From assembly GCA_022414725.1 (NCBI GenBank), contig CM039467.1, forward strand, positions 10,863,744-10,927,743: 64,000 nucleotides of DNA, in the 5' to 3' direction. A program made the translations under genes and the position numbers. Numbering within the stretch: position 1 is the first letter of the stretch; every line of letters starts with the position of its first letter. Of the stretch, positions 20,228 through 31,330 are shown piece by piece. The notes beneath the pieces are model-generated. The model worked only from the letters and a program-made list of their open reading frames with translations, had not been told where the DNA came from and searched no databases. The DNA is from Microglena sp. YARC (Eukaryota; Chlorophyta; Chlorophyceae; Chlamydomonadales; Chlamydomonadaceae).

Positions 20228-21605
20228 AAGGGTACTACATTTTGTCAAATTGGTCAGCGTTTAAAGCGCACAAACGTCAAATTGGTCAGCGCTTAAAGCG
20301 CACAAACGTCAAATTGGTCAGCGCTTAGAGCGCACAAACGTCAAATTAGTCAGCGCTTAGAGCGCACAAACGTCAAATTGGTCAGCGCTTAGAGCGCACA
20401 AACGTCAAATTGGTCAGCGCTTAGAGCGCACAAACGTCAAATTGGTCAGCGCTTAGAGCACACAAACGTCAAATTGGTCAGCGCTTAGAGCGCACAAACG
20501 TCAAATTGGTCAGCGCTTAGAGCGCACAAACGTCAAATTGGTCAGCGCTTAGAGCGCACAAACGTCAAATTGGTCAGCGCTTAAAGCGCACAAACGTCAA
20601 ATTGGTCAGCGCTTAGAGCGCACAAACGTCAAATTGGTCAGCGCTTGGAGCGCACAAACGTCAAATTGGTCAGTGCTTAGAGCGTACAAACGTCAAATTG
20701 GTCAGCGCTTAAAGCGCACAAACGTCAAATTGGTCAGCGCTTGGAGCGCACAAACGTCAAATTGGTCAGCGCTTTAAGCGCACAAACGTCAAATTGGTCA
20801 GCGCTTAAAGCGCACAAACGTCAAATTGGTCAGCGCTTGGTGCGCACAAACGTCAAATTGGTCAGCGCTTAAAGCGCACAAACGTCAAATTGGTCAGCGC
20901 TTAAAGCGCACAAACGTCAAATTGGTCAGTGCTTAGAGCGCACAAACGTCAAATTGGTCAGCGCTTAAAGCGCACAAACGTCAAATTGGTCAGCGCTTGG
21001 AGCGCACAAACGTCAAATTGGTCAGCGCTTAAAGCGCACAAACGTCAAATTGGTCAGCGCTTAAAGCGCACAAACGTCAAATTGGTCAGCGCTTAATGCG
21101 CACAAACGTCAAATTGGTCAGCGCTTAGAGCGCACAAACGTCAAATTAGTCAGCGCTTAGAGCGCACAAACGTCAAATTGGTCAGCGCTTAGAGCGCACA
21201 AACGTCAAATTGGTCAGCGCTTAGAGCGCACAAACGTCAAATTGGTCAGCGCTTACAGCGCACAAACGTCAAATTGGTCAGCGCTTAGAGCGCACAAACG
21301 TCAAATTGGTCAGCGCTTGGAGCGCACAAACGTCAAATTGGTCAGCGCATAAAACGCACAAACGTCAAATTGGTCAGTGCTTAGAGCGCACAAACGTCAA
21401 ATTGGTCAGCGCTTAAAGCGCACAAACGTCAAATTGGTCAGTGCTTAGAGCGCACAAATGTCAAATTGGTCAGCGCTTTTTAGTGCAAAAAGCGCAAAAA
21501 CTGCGCGCTGCGCCCACAGGAGGTTGAAAAACTGTGCGAAACGCGCATTGAGGCTCAAAAAGCGTGCGCAAAATGGGGATGCCGCGCGCGCTTTGTAGTA
21601 CCCTT
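20228..21605. mobile_element. Non-autonomous hAT-like element with satellite core
   Basis: 1,378 bp bounded by perfect 12-bp terminal inverted repeats, AAGGGTACTACA (20228-20239) and TGTAGTACCCTT (21594-21605). Both sides are flanked by the identical 8-bp target duplication GATGGTCT (20220-20227 and 21606-21613). An 8-bp duplication with short TIRs is typical of the hAT superfamily. P elements also make 8-bp duplications. There is no transposase: about 90% is a 32-bp tandem array, followed by about 118 bp of GC-rich sequence. The host exon reads through in frame if one duplication copy is counted. Confidence 0.85.
20240..21475 (+). repeat. 32-bp tandem array (~38 copies) inside the element
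   Basis: The unit is built on cgcacaaacgtcaaattggt and cagcgcttaaag, 32 bp long, with about 38 contiguous copies. The variable positions cluster in the ttaaag/ttagag/ttggag part. Units are head to tail with no spacers, so this is not a CRISPR. Within a unit gcgctt...aagcgc forms a short palindrome. Confidence 0.95.
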
Positions 21606-21701
21606 GATGGTCTTTCATCATCCGATGCTCCCTCCGAAGAAAAGGGGATTGATCAGGAGTGGAGCTATGAGGAAGTGCCCTGGATCCTTCTCCACAACTG
21701 A
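21606..21701 (+). CDS. Exon, 3' part after transposon insertion
   Basis: Counting the target duplication once, the frame from 20028 continues as GDGLSSSDAPSEEKGID, then QEWSYEEVPWILLHN, and ends at TGA 21699-21701. The segment is acidic, like the part before the insertion. The TGA may be a true C-terminus or may lie past an unseen donor. An 85-bp duplication begins at the stop. With the element in place, a transcript would read into the satellite and stop. Confidence 0.6.
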   Translation, partial: DGLSSSDAPSEEKGIDQEWSYEEVPWILLHN

Positions 21702-21820
21702 GCAATACATGAACACTGTGTGCCCTTGTTTATGAAATGCCTTAGTTGCAGGTCCTAGAACTCAAACTAACTGAGCAGCTAGCTGAGCAATACATGAACA
21801 CTGTGTGCTCTTGTTTATAA
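21697..21820 (+). repeat. Two-copy ~86-bp duplication
   Basis: ctgagcaatacatgaacact at about 21698 recurs at about 21784 with the following tgtgtgc and cttgttta. Between them ttgcag is followed by GTCCTAGAACTCAAACTAAC (frame VLELKLTEQLAEQYM), which could be a small coiled-coil exon. Nothing else is seen to 22100 apart from AT-rich sequence. Confidence 0.55.
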
Positions 21821-22029
21821 GATCTGTATTGTGGTTTTAAGAACAGGCTATGAATCAGTGTAACATGTTCAAGTTGAAACATTTAAATGGATTTTATTTG
21901 AAAATGAGCTGTGAAACGTCAAATTATATCCCTGTGAAAACAAAACGTGAAATTAAAACGTGAAATAATAATAAACCCCCTCAAAATAACTGTGAAATCT
22001 TTCGAAGCGTTAAATTTTGCTGTCAGTAC

Positions 22030-22872
<843 letters not shown>

Positions 22873-23004
22873 GTGTTGATACCCCTATCCGTGGAACTTT
22901 TACAAGGTGGCAAGGCTGTCGGATCTGAGCCAAGTGGGCATGCCTCCACTAAGCAAGAAACAGTGGCTGCCTTGGGAGAGGACATAGAGCAGCAATGGCG
23001 GAGG
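22873..23004 (+). CDS. Exon, helical segment
   Basis: The acceptor caacag precedes 22873 and the consensus donor gtaagt follows 23004. The exon is 132 nt, 44 codons, phase 0 at both ends. It reads VLIPLSVELLQGGKAVGSEP, then HASTKQETVAAL and GEDIEQQWRR. It is the only complete copy: four truncated 5' edges lie directly upstream, and five 3'-edge copies lie 4.8-5.5 kb downstream (27851-28484). I infer that it belongs to the same + strand gene as its neighbours. Confidence 0.65.
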
Positions 23005-25195
23005 GTAAGTAGCCGTTTTCATCTTACGTTTTTAAATGTATTGTATTATTGTATTATTTATTTTATTATTGTAACCGAAAAAACGCGAAAATGGTACATT
23101 TTCTGTTTTTGAAGGGATTATCGCTCCGGATATGTGTCCTACTAAAAAAACAATTGAGGCCATCAAAAAAAAAATCTTCACAATTATCCAAACCTCATTT
23201 GTATTGAATATTCGGACTCTCCTTGAAATTCTATGACCCCCTTTTTTTGTTATTCATGTTTCGCCAACAAATAAGCATCGTAAATGGCGGTACAAAGTAC
23301 AAAAACACACCCTGAAAAGGACAAAAATACGGTTTTGCCCCAATATTCTCCAAATGTAAATTTTATTGCATATTCGGAAACGCCTTGAAATTCTGTGATA
23401 TGTAGCACTAAGGAAATCATGTTTTGGCCACATATAAGTATCCAGAAGTGAGGTACAAAGTACGAAAAGACCAGGCAAAAACATTTAGCACAAAATCGGA
23501 CATTTAATGCTTTTTCTCACGATTTGAAACCTTTGAGAGTACATTTAAGCACTCATTGTACTTCGAAAAGCAATTATACATATTTTACAGCCTGGTCACA
23601 TTCTCACAAGAGCACATCTAAGCATCGCAATTTGCAAAAAATCGAAACTTTGCACCTTGGCACTAAAGCAATTTGGCTCATTCACTATAAAATCAAAATC
23701 GTGAGAAAACAGCAAAACAAACTTTTGCAAAACAAACTGCCCCAAACCCCAGTTTTTGTACAAATTCGAATTGTCTGTTGAATTCTATGATACTCTGTTC
23801 TAATTTCATGTTGTTTGGCCAACATATAAGCATAGCAAATTGCGATACAAAGTACGGAATTCGGGTGAAAAAAACGCTTTTTTACAGACGTCATTTTTTG
23901 ATCTAAATGATAACAAATTCGGATTCCTTGCAAAATTCTATATACCTTGACACTAAAATTGAGTTGTTTGAGCAAGATATAAGCATAGCAATCAAGCTTG
24001 CGGTGTAATAATAGCACCTCATCGGTTATTTACCGGTGTTGCGCTTATCTTACACAAAGCAATGGTACACATTGTATATCATATAGCAATTGTGCATCTT
24101 ATTTATTTTGACCACATTATCATCAGAGCACACGTTAGCATCACAAGTCAAAAATACAACACATTTTGGGGTGTTTTGGGCAAAAACGCAACAATTCACG
24201 GGTGAGGATTCGACTTAAGGGTGCCACGAGCTAATATTGCAAATGAGAAGTATACCATCACGAGCCTTACCATCTGTTTGGGCAAAGAAATGTTCTCACA
24301 ACATCCATTTGGAAACATATAAGCATCCCAATTCGTGAAATAGTAAATTTGGCACTTGAGCGTTTTGCTACATTTCGCACTTAGACCATAGAGCCAAACA
24401 TGTTATCTAGAGGTCGGCAGTTCGAATCTGCCTTGGACAAAAAAAACGTTTTTCGAAAATCGCACTTTTACACACTAAGAAGCCCTGAACATCATTAGTA
24501 TGTTTAAATTCGGGTTCCTTGCGAAATTCCATTATCCGTAACACTAAACACGAGTTGTTTGAGCAAGATATAAGCATAGCAATTCTGCTTGCGGTGTAAT
24601 TATAGCACAAAATCGATAATTTGTCGGTGTTGCATTCTTCGTACTCGTTTTAGTGGTACACATAGTATATCATCTACCAATTGTGCATCTTATTAACTTA
24701 GGTGAATTATCATGAGAGCACACGTTTGCCTGCAAGTCCAGGAAAACCGCCACTTTCCCAAATTATGCAGATTGGTCGAAAATCGGGCCTACTTTGGGCC
24801 ACGGTCTTAGCTCGGCGGCTTCATATTCTCAAACCACGATTGTCAATACCGCGGGAGACCAATGCCCTTTACCAGATTAAAAAGTATGGGGGGCAATAGT
24901 GCTCGCAAGGCTGTCCTAAGTGGACATGCTAGATCGAAAATTTGCAACTTCCCCAATACTTCAGAGTGCCAAATATGTTGGACCACTTTGGGCCACGAGA
25001 CGTCATTTTTTGATCTAAATGATAACAAAGTCGGATTCCTTGCTAAATTCTATATGCCTTGGCACTAAAATTGAGTTGTTTCAGCAAAATATTAGCATAG
25101 CAATTCAGCTCGCAATGCAATTATAGCACCAAATCGGTTATTTAACAGTGATGCCCTTATCTTACTCAAAGCAATGTTACATATCGTATATCATA
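23005..25195 (+). repeat. Diverged AT-rich repeat family
   Basis: About six or seven old copies of a block with cggattccttg, aaattctatgatacc, cactaaa, then gagcaagatataagcatagc. They lie near 23200, 23375, 23765, 23920, 24510 and 25030. The last three also share tgtaattatagcacc and a segment ending tatatcat, each roughly 200 bp. There is no gene. The repeat separates the exon at 22873 from its downstream echoes, so it is likely an insertion of foreign repeats in an intron. Confidence 0.65.
24398..24442 (+). other. tRNA T-arm-like fragment
   Basis: aggtcGGCAGTTCGAATCTGCC forms a five-pair stem with a TTCGAAT loop, a textbook T arm and B box. No matching acceptor strand, D arm or anticodon arm is found upstream at the right distance. 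It is probably a tRNA-derived remnant, for example from a SINE, rather than a working tRNA. Confidence 0.4.
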
Positions 25196-26450
25196 TACCC
25201 ATGCCTGAGCCCCCATGCAGGTGGTGACCCATGCATGAGCCCCCATGCAGGTGGTGACCCATGCCTGAGCCCCCATGCAAGTGGTGACCCATGCCTAAGC
25301 CCCCATGCAGGTGGTGACCCATGCCTAAGCCCCCATGCAGGTGGTGATTGATACGTGAGCCCCCATGCAGGTGGTGACCCATGCCTAAGCCCCCATGCAA
25401 GTGGTGACCCATGCCTAAGCCCCCATGCAGGTGGTGACCCATGCCTAAGCCCCCATGCAAGTGGTGACTCATGCCTGAGCCCCCATGCAGGTGGTGACCC
25501 ATGCCTAAGCCCCCATGCAAGTGGTGACCCATGCCTAAGCCCCCATGCAGGTGGTTACCCATGCATGAGCCCCCATGCAGGTGGTGACCCATGCCTGAGC
25601 CCCCATGCAAGTGGTGACCCATGCCTCAGCCCCCATGCAGGTGGTGACCCATGCCTAAGCCCCCCTGCAGGTGGTGACCCATGCCTAAGCCCCCATGCAG
25701 GTGGTTACCCATGCATGAGCCACCATGCAGGTGGTGACCGATGCCTCAGCCCCCATGCAGGTGGTGACCCATGCATGAGCCCCCATGCAGGTGGTGACCC
25801 ATGTTTGAGCCCCCATGATGTTGGTGACCCATGCCTCAGCCCCTATGCAGGTGGTGACCCATGCATGAGCCCCCATGCAGGTGGTGACCGATGCCTAAGC
25901 CCCCATGCAGGTGGTGACCCATGCCTGAGCCCCCATGCAGGAGGTGATTGATGCACAAGCCCCCATGCAGGTGGTGACCCATGCCTGTGCCCCCATGCAG
26001 GTGGTGACCCATGCATGAGCCCCCATGCAGGAGGTGATTGATGCACGAGCCCCCATGCAGGTGGTGACCCATGCCTGTGCCCCCATGCAGGTGGTGACCC
26101 ATGCCTGAGCCCCCATGCAGGTGGTGACCCATGCATGAGCCCACATGCAGGTGGTGACCGATGCTTAAGCCCCCATGCAGGTGGTGACCCATGCCTGTGC
26201 CCCATGCAGGTGGTGACCCATGTGAGAGCCCCCATGCAGGTGGAGACCCATGTGACCCATGCAAGAGCCCCCATGCAGGTGTTGACTGATGCTTAAGCTC
26301 CCATGCAGGTGGTGACCCATGCATGAGCCCCCATGCAGGTGGTGACCAATTCATGAGCCCCCATGCAGGTGGTGACCCATGCCTGAGCCCTCATGTAGGT
26401 GGAGACCCATGTTTGAGCCCCAATGCAGGTGTTGGCCCATGCCGGAGGAC
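25196..26450 (+). repeat. 30-bp tandem array (~41 copies)
   Basis: The unit is catgcctgagcccccatgca followed by ggtggtgacc, repeated head to tail about 41 times with few indels. The length is ten codons, so every frame without stops gives a 10-residue repeat on either strand. Each unit contains gcag then gtggtg. There are no spacers. A stem, AATGGGGG/CCCCCATT (26461-26489), follows directly. I treat it as an intronic or intergenic minisatellite. Confidence 0.9.
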
Positions 26451-26947
26451 GGCATGCTACAATGGGGGTGCCAAAAGTGTGCCCCCATTAACCAAAGAAA
26501 CCAAGACCTTCCGATGTGACCTAGAATCCGCCACATGAGCGTTTGTGTCTTCCATGTACCAACCCACGCAAACTACGCACGGCATACATTATACAAATTA
26601 CGCACATGTTAACCTTCTTATTGCACGACCTAATACGTTACCACTTTCCAACCCAGAAAAATACTGAATTTATGATAAATGGGAGGAGGGGGGGGGGGGG
26701 GGGGGGGGGGGGCACAGCTGATCTACAAACAAAAAAACATACCATTCGCGATGCGAAAATCATATTTTTTACCGCTCCGCGGTAACGATTAAAAAATGGG
26801 TCGGCCTCAGATCAGCACCACCACCCAGGAACTAGAATTGGGGCAGTACTGCCTGATTGCCAATACATATTTCAAGGGGCTCCTCCTCCCGCTTCGCAAC
26901 TCTTCGCTCCCATCATCTGAATTTGTTGCTCCTGCTCCGCCGTCAAC
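26451..26947. other. No gene seen; 25-base G run
   Basis: 26688-26712 is an uninterrupted run of 25 G. The ORFs here have no support. The last 150 bp may be upstream sequence of the AT-hook ORF. Confidence 0.5.
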
Positions 26948-27274
26948 ATGGAGGCCGAAGTTGACACGCCTGATCTTGTAATAGTCGAATCTGACACTCC
27001 TGATCTTGAAATATCCGGTGAGAAAAGCCCCCATGTTTGAGTAGTGAAGATCGTGAATGTGTTGAAGGACTCGGATGGCAATCAGAAGAAGCAGACAAAG
27101 CTGGACATGTTTTTCAAGGCGACGCTTACGGCTGAAGAGGTGGAGAAGAAGAAAGCCAAAGAGGCGAAGCGCAAGGAGGAAGCAACAGCGGCCCATGCAA
27201 AGCTTGCTCGTGACCAGGCAGCCCTTGCCAGCAAGAGGGCACCAGGACGCCCTAGGAAATTGCGTTTGGTGTGA
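26948..27274 (+). CDS. AT-hook ORF with one in-frame TGA
   Basis: ATG at 26948 opens MEAEVDTPDLVIVESDTPDL, an acidic start with a duplicated SDTPDL-like unit. A TGA at 27038-27040 interrupts. The same frame continues VKIVNVLKDSDGNQKKQTKL, then a charged helix (AEEVEKKKAKEAKRKEEA) and ends APGRPRKLRLV before TGA at 27272. GRPRK is the core of an AT-hook, which binds the minor groove of AT-rich DNA. It may be a small chromatin protein or the C-terminus of a longer one. The TGA could be an error, a decayed codon or a missed intron. Confidence 0.5.
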
Positions 27275-27850
27275 TGGACAAATACGTAGATGATACGGTA
27301 GTGATGTCGGTAATGATAGTAAAAGACGGTACCATATGTAAAGGAATACAATGACTTGGCAGTTCTTCTGTCATTTAATACATGCCTCCATTATTCCCAA
27401 TGTTTGCCTCGGGATGTAGTTTAAAATTCAAAATCCCCCCCCGGGAACGATATAAAAACTCTTGGACCCCCCCGGGAAGTAAAAAGTAAATTACAGTCTC
27501 CGGACCCCTACTACGGTATGCAACATGTCATAACTTATGCAACTTGTCAGTATGTGCTTATAAACCGTAGCCATTACTAGTGCAATAAACTTCAATTTGG
27601 GGGGAAGAAGAAGGCTTGCGCGGATGTTCTAAATTTCCAGGCTGTATCGAAATTCACCACTTTCCTTGGACACATATGTCCTACAAAATACAATTATCCA
27701 AGGTCTACCTAAAGTACAGTATGAAAAACTATGCCTACGCAAAAAACGTTTTTTCGGGATGTGACCGATAGGGAACCCTTTATTTTAATGTATTATTATT
27801 TTACATTATTTTTATTTTCTTATTTTGTTGATTATTTTACTTCATTTTAC
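27275..27850. other. No gene seen
   Basis: There is a mixed AT-rich sequence with two small C/G clusters (27425-27475, ccccccccggga and cccccccggga). No ORF is worth calling. Confidence 0.5.
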
Positions 27851-28484
27851 ATGCCTTGGCAGAGGACATAAAGCAGCAATGGCGAAAAGAAAGGCACCGC
27901 TTTCCTTTTTTTTCATTTTTTTTATTTTACTTTATTCTACATGCCTTGGCAGAGGACATAGAGCAGCAATGGCTAAGGGTAGGTCAAAACAAAAGTAAAA
28001 TGGTACATACTTTATTTTCTTTTGTTTGCCCAGTGTTTGCCGTATAATATTATCCGCCCTAGGCTGGCAGATCTGAGCCAAGTGGGCATGCCTCCGTTAA
28101 GCAAGACATGGTGGCTGCCTTGGCAGAAGACATAGAGCAGCAATTGCAAAGGGAGAGGCACCGTTTTCATCTTATTTGTTTACATTTTATTATGTTTTTA
28201 TTTTTGCTTTTTGCTTGTCTTAGTAGAGGACATACAGCATCAATGGCGAAGGGTAGGACACCGTTCTCATCTTGCGTTTTTACATTTGCATAATTATTTA
28301 TTTATTTATTTATTTACTTATTTATTTACTTATTTATTTATTTATTTATTTATTTCTTTATTTATCTATTTATTTATTTATTTATTTATTTGTTTATTTA
28401 TTTATGCCCGATATTTATTTGAATTATTGTGTTTTATTTATTTAACATGCCTTGGCAGAGGACATAGAGCAGCAATGGCAACGG
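27851..28484 (+). repeat. 3' echo array of the exon ending at 23004
   Basis: Five copies of the GEDIEQQWRR end: 27851-27895, 27941-27978, 28063-28163 (the longest, reaching back to gatctgagccaagtgggcat), 28213-28252 and 28446-28484. They read ALAEDIEQQWLR or similar. The second, fourth and fifth keep gtagg donors. In the first and third the donor has become aaaagg or gagagg. Even the first intron bases (ccgttttcatctta) are copied. Filler is (TTTA)n and T-rich. Confidence 0.85.
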
Positions 28485-28560
28485 GTAGGGCACTGTGTTT
28501 CATCAGACTATTTTTACATTTTATTATTATTTATTTATTGTTTATGTATTTATATTATTA

Positions 28561-28602
<42 letters not shown>

Positions 28603-28650
28603 TATTATTATTATTATTATTATTATATTATTATTATTATTACTAGTACG
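28285..28650 (+). repeat. (TTTA)n and (ATT)n tracts
   Basis: (TTTA)n at 28289-28410 and (ATT)n at 28540-28645 flank the last echo copy. Confidence 0.9.
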
Positions 28651-29090
28651 GTAGCCCGTGTGGCCGGTGGCCACCCCCCACCCCCATCCTCCCCACCCAG
28701 GTCATGGGTCCTAGTCTGGTATGGGTTACATAACGGGAAAGACCTTTGCATGCCCTCCCCCCCCTCTCCCTTACACACACTCAAGATATCAGCCATCTCC
28801 GCCCTCGCTCGACGCTCACCTCCCTCTCCCCCCGCACCCACACCTCTTCTCTCAACCTATTTACCCTTTCTGCTTTAGCTGTGGCCTCCCACCCTCACAT
28901 ACACGCATCCCCCCCCCCCCCATCCAGACCCACAGCATCCCCTACTTCCCCGACCTCTCCCTACCCCTTACCCTACCCCATCCACACACACTCTATTTCT
29001 CACCTTTCTCCCACCACCATCCCTCCCCCCAACCACCAACACGCACACACAATCTCTTCCTCCCTACCTCGTACCCTTCACTTCACCCTG
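28651..29090. other. C-rich tract, no gene
   Basis: Pyrimidine-rich sequence (ccctcccc, cacaccc). The ORFs across it are Pro/Ser/His low-complexity shadows. Confidence 0.5.
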
Positions 29091-29094
29091 TGGG

Positions 29095-29475
29095 ATTCAA
29101 TCGTGTAGAAAAAGGGGCAGGCTGTGCTTTGATCCTACCAACAACTTGCGAACGCTCAGATTCCGATAACGTCGAGAACACCGAACCGGTGCAATTGCAT
29201 GGCAATACACCTGCAGCTTCTTCTTCTCGTGCAGTGCCCCAGTCGATGCTCGGTCAACACCCGGAACAGCAAAAATTGCAGGAACTTTTTCACGATAATC
29301 GATACGACGAAAAGAGCTTGCAAAAATGGGATGAGCGTGGCAAGCGCGAGAGTGTGCAGGAGGACGAAATGGCCATGGCGATCTGAACAAAGTCAAAGAA
29401 TCGCGACAACTGGGTGCCAACCACGACGAATACGATGCGATGGCTAGCAAAAGTGCGCATGCGTGCGATACATAG
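29095..29475 (+). pseudogene. Gene fragment, frame-shifted
   Basis: Composition changes to balanced, non-repetitive sequence. One frame reads TEPVQLHGNTPAASSS, then GQHPEQQKLQELFHDNRYDE, then SLQKWDERGKRESVQEDEM, ending at TGA 29384. From about 29380 another frame continues GDLNKVKESRQLGANHDEYD to a TAG near 29474. This is consistent with one protein broken by an indel. I do not recognise it. It could be a transposon-borne or captured fragment. Confidence 0.4.
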
Positions 29476-29504
29476 TGGCAACGCTCGCAGACGGAGGAAA
29501 AAAG

Positions 29505-29739
29505 CATGACGATCTGAAGGCCTGGCTTGATTATGAGTCTGGCGTAACTCCCAAGGTTGGGCAGCATACTCTTCTCGCCTGGCTTGATTATCAGCCTGAC
29601 GCAGGTCCTCGGATCTGGCAGCGCGGGCATTTCGTCGACGCTTGTTGGCTCTGTCCCTTTCTTCCTTCCTCATGCAAGCTCGCCTTGAGCGCTGACCGGC
29701 GGTGTTGCCCTCATGTCCAGGACCGTTGGCATGCATCAT
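29505..29739 (-). CDS. Basic repeat protein fragment
   Basis: The minus strand reads GPGHEGNTAGQRSRRACMRK, then EERDRANKRRRNARAARSED, then LRQADNQARREEYAAQPWEL and RQTHNQARPSDR. The 57-bp direct duplication at 29520-29633 encodes two 19-residue units of LRQ(A/T)(D/H)NQAR type. The Arg-rich periodic pattern recalls STPR-type or other basic DNA-binding repeats, but that is a resemblance only. The plus frame also gives two 19-residue units, so the strand is not certain. Confidence 0.4.
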
Positions 29740-29864
29740 GCGCCCTGTGGCTCATGCTCCGTTAAGAAGCAATGCACTGGTGACTATTATTCTGCGCGTC
29801 ATGCGAAGCTATCTCAGGGTCAGCAGATGACCTCCAAGTAGAGGATCTTCTCATTCGAAATTTC

Positions 29865-29889
29865 TCGCAGTTATATTATTATATTATTA

Positions 29890-29929
<40 letters not shown>

Positions 29930-30012
29930 ATATCATTCCCGCTCCCCTCTCCCCTCTCCCCTCTCCCTCTCCCCTCTCCCCTCTCCCCACTCCCCTCTTC
30001 CCTCTCCCCTCA
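29865..30012 (+). repeat. (ATT)n then (CCCCTCT)n
   Basis: (ATT)n at 29871-29930 and a homopyrimidine (CCCCTCT)n tract at 29939-30012. The latter forms the pyrimidine-rich tract just before the acceptor of the next exon. Confidence 0.9.
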
Positions 30013-30038
30013 GCCCCCCACCCCACCCCCCTCACCAG

Positions 30039-30128
30039 TGGCAGGGACGTGAGCTGGCCCAGAACATGATAAAGCTGATGGCGTTGTTGGAGGTTGAAGC
30101 GAGGGAGTGTGGTGTTCGCTCCATTCTA
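30039..30128 (+). CDS. Exon, helical segment
   Basis: The acceptor caccag precedes 30039 after a long pyrimidine tract, and the consensus donor gtgagt follows 30128. The exon is 90 nt, 30 codons, phase 0 at both ends. It reads WQGRELAQNMIKLMALLEVE and then ARECGVRSIL. It is helical and amphipathic. The final 30 bases and donor are echoed ten times downstream. I found no copies of its 5' edge upstream. Confidence 0.6.
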
Positions 30129-31330
30129 GTGAGTGGTGGTAGTGGTTGGTGGTGGATGGTGGTGGGGGGGGATGGGGGGTGTGTGTGTGTGTGTTGTGTG
30201 TGGGGGGGGGGGGGGCTGGTGGTGGGGGGGAGAGAATTTGAATTTATGCTGCCTACAAGTGGAGTGTATGTGGTGTGTGTGTGTGTGGGGGGGGGGGGAC
30301 AGGGGGGGGGGGGGGGGGCTGTGTGCAATAAGTGAGGGAGTGTGTGTGCGCTCTATTCTAATTAGTTTTGTATGGTGGTAGTGGTGAGATGTTGGTGGTG
30401 GTGGTATGTGTGTGTGTGGGTGGTGTGGTGGTGGTTGGTGGTGGTGGGGGGATTTGAATCTATGCTTCCTACAAGTGGTGTGTGTGTGTGTGTGTGAGTG
30501 AGTGTGTGTGTTTGCAATTAGTGAGGGAGTGTGGTGTTTGCTCCATTCTAGTGAGTTGTTATATGCTGGTATGTGGTGGTGGTGGTGGTGGTTGTGGTCT
30601 GTGTGTGTGTGTGTGTGTGTGCAATAAGTGAGGGGGTGTGGTGTTTGCTTCCATTCTAGTGAGTTGTTATATTGCTGGTATGTGTTGTTGGTGGTGGTGG
30701 TGGTGGTGGTCTGTGTGTGTGTGTGTTGTGTGTTGCAATAAGTGAGAGAGTGTGGTGTTCGCTCCATTATAGTGAGTGGTGGTGGTGGTGGTGGTGGTAG
30801 TGTGGTGGTGGGTGGTGGTGGTGTGGTGGTGGTGTGGTGGTGTGGTGGTGGTGGGTTGGTGTGTGCGTGCATTAAGTTGAGGGAGTGTGGTGTTGCGCTC
30901 TATTCTAGTGAGTGGTGGTGGTGGTGGTGGTGGGTGGGTGGGTTGGTGTGCGTGTGTGTATTAACTGAGGAGTGTAGTGTTCGCTCTATTCTAGTGAGTG
31001 GTGGTGGTGGTGGTGGTGGGTGGGTGGTTGGTGTGCGTGTGTGCATTAAGTGAGGGAGTGTGGTGTTCACTCTATTCTAGTGAGTGGTGGTGGTGGTGGT
31101 GGGTGGGTTTGGTGTGCGTGTGAGCATTAAGTGAGGGAGTGTGGTGTTTCGCTCTATTCTAGTGAGTGGTGGTGGTGGTGGTGGGTGGGTGGGTTGGTGT
31201 GCGTGTGATGCATTAAGTGAGGGAGTGTGGTGTTCGCTCTATTCTAGTGAGTGGTGGTGGTGGTGGTGGGTGGGTTGGTGTGTGTGTGCATTAAGTGAGG
31301 GAGTGTGGTGATCGCTCTATTCAAATTAGT
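30129..31330 (+). repeat. 3' echo array of the exon ending at 30128
   Basis: Ten copies of gagggagtgtggtgttcgct then ctattcta with a donor gtgagt end at about 30360, 30550, 30658, 30771, 30907, 30993, 31079, 31161, 31246 and 31325. From the fifth on the spacing settles at about 80-86 bp, with (GGT)n and gtgtgcgtgtg filler. The first and last have attag or aaattag in place of gtgag. Most upstream edges read aagtga, so the frame has a stop just before the copied exon part. Confidence 0.9.

Noticed and set aside
20240..21475. CRISPR-like array of ~32-bp repeats
   Set aside because: Units are contiguous with no spacers, and the array lies inside a TIR element in a eukaryotic exon.
24398..24442. 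Functional tRNA gene
   Set aside because: Only the T arm folds. No acceptor, D or anticodon arm is present at the right spacing.
25191..26354. ORFs with a 10-residue repeat on both strands, and a CRISPR-like look
   Set aside because: The 30-bp unit is a multiple of three and lacks stops, so every open frame looks repetitive. There are no spacers and no start or splice support.
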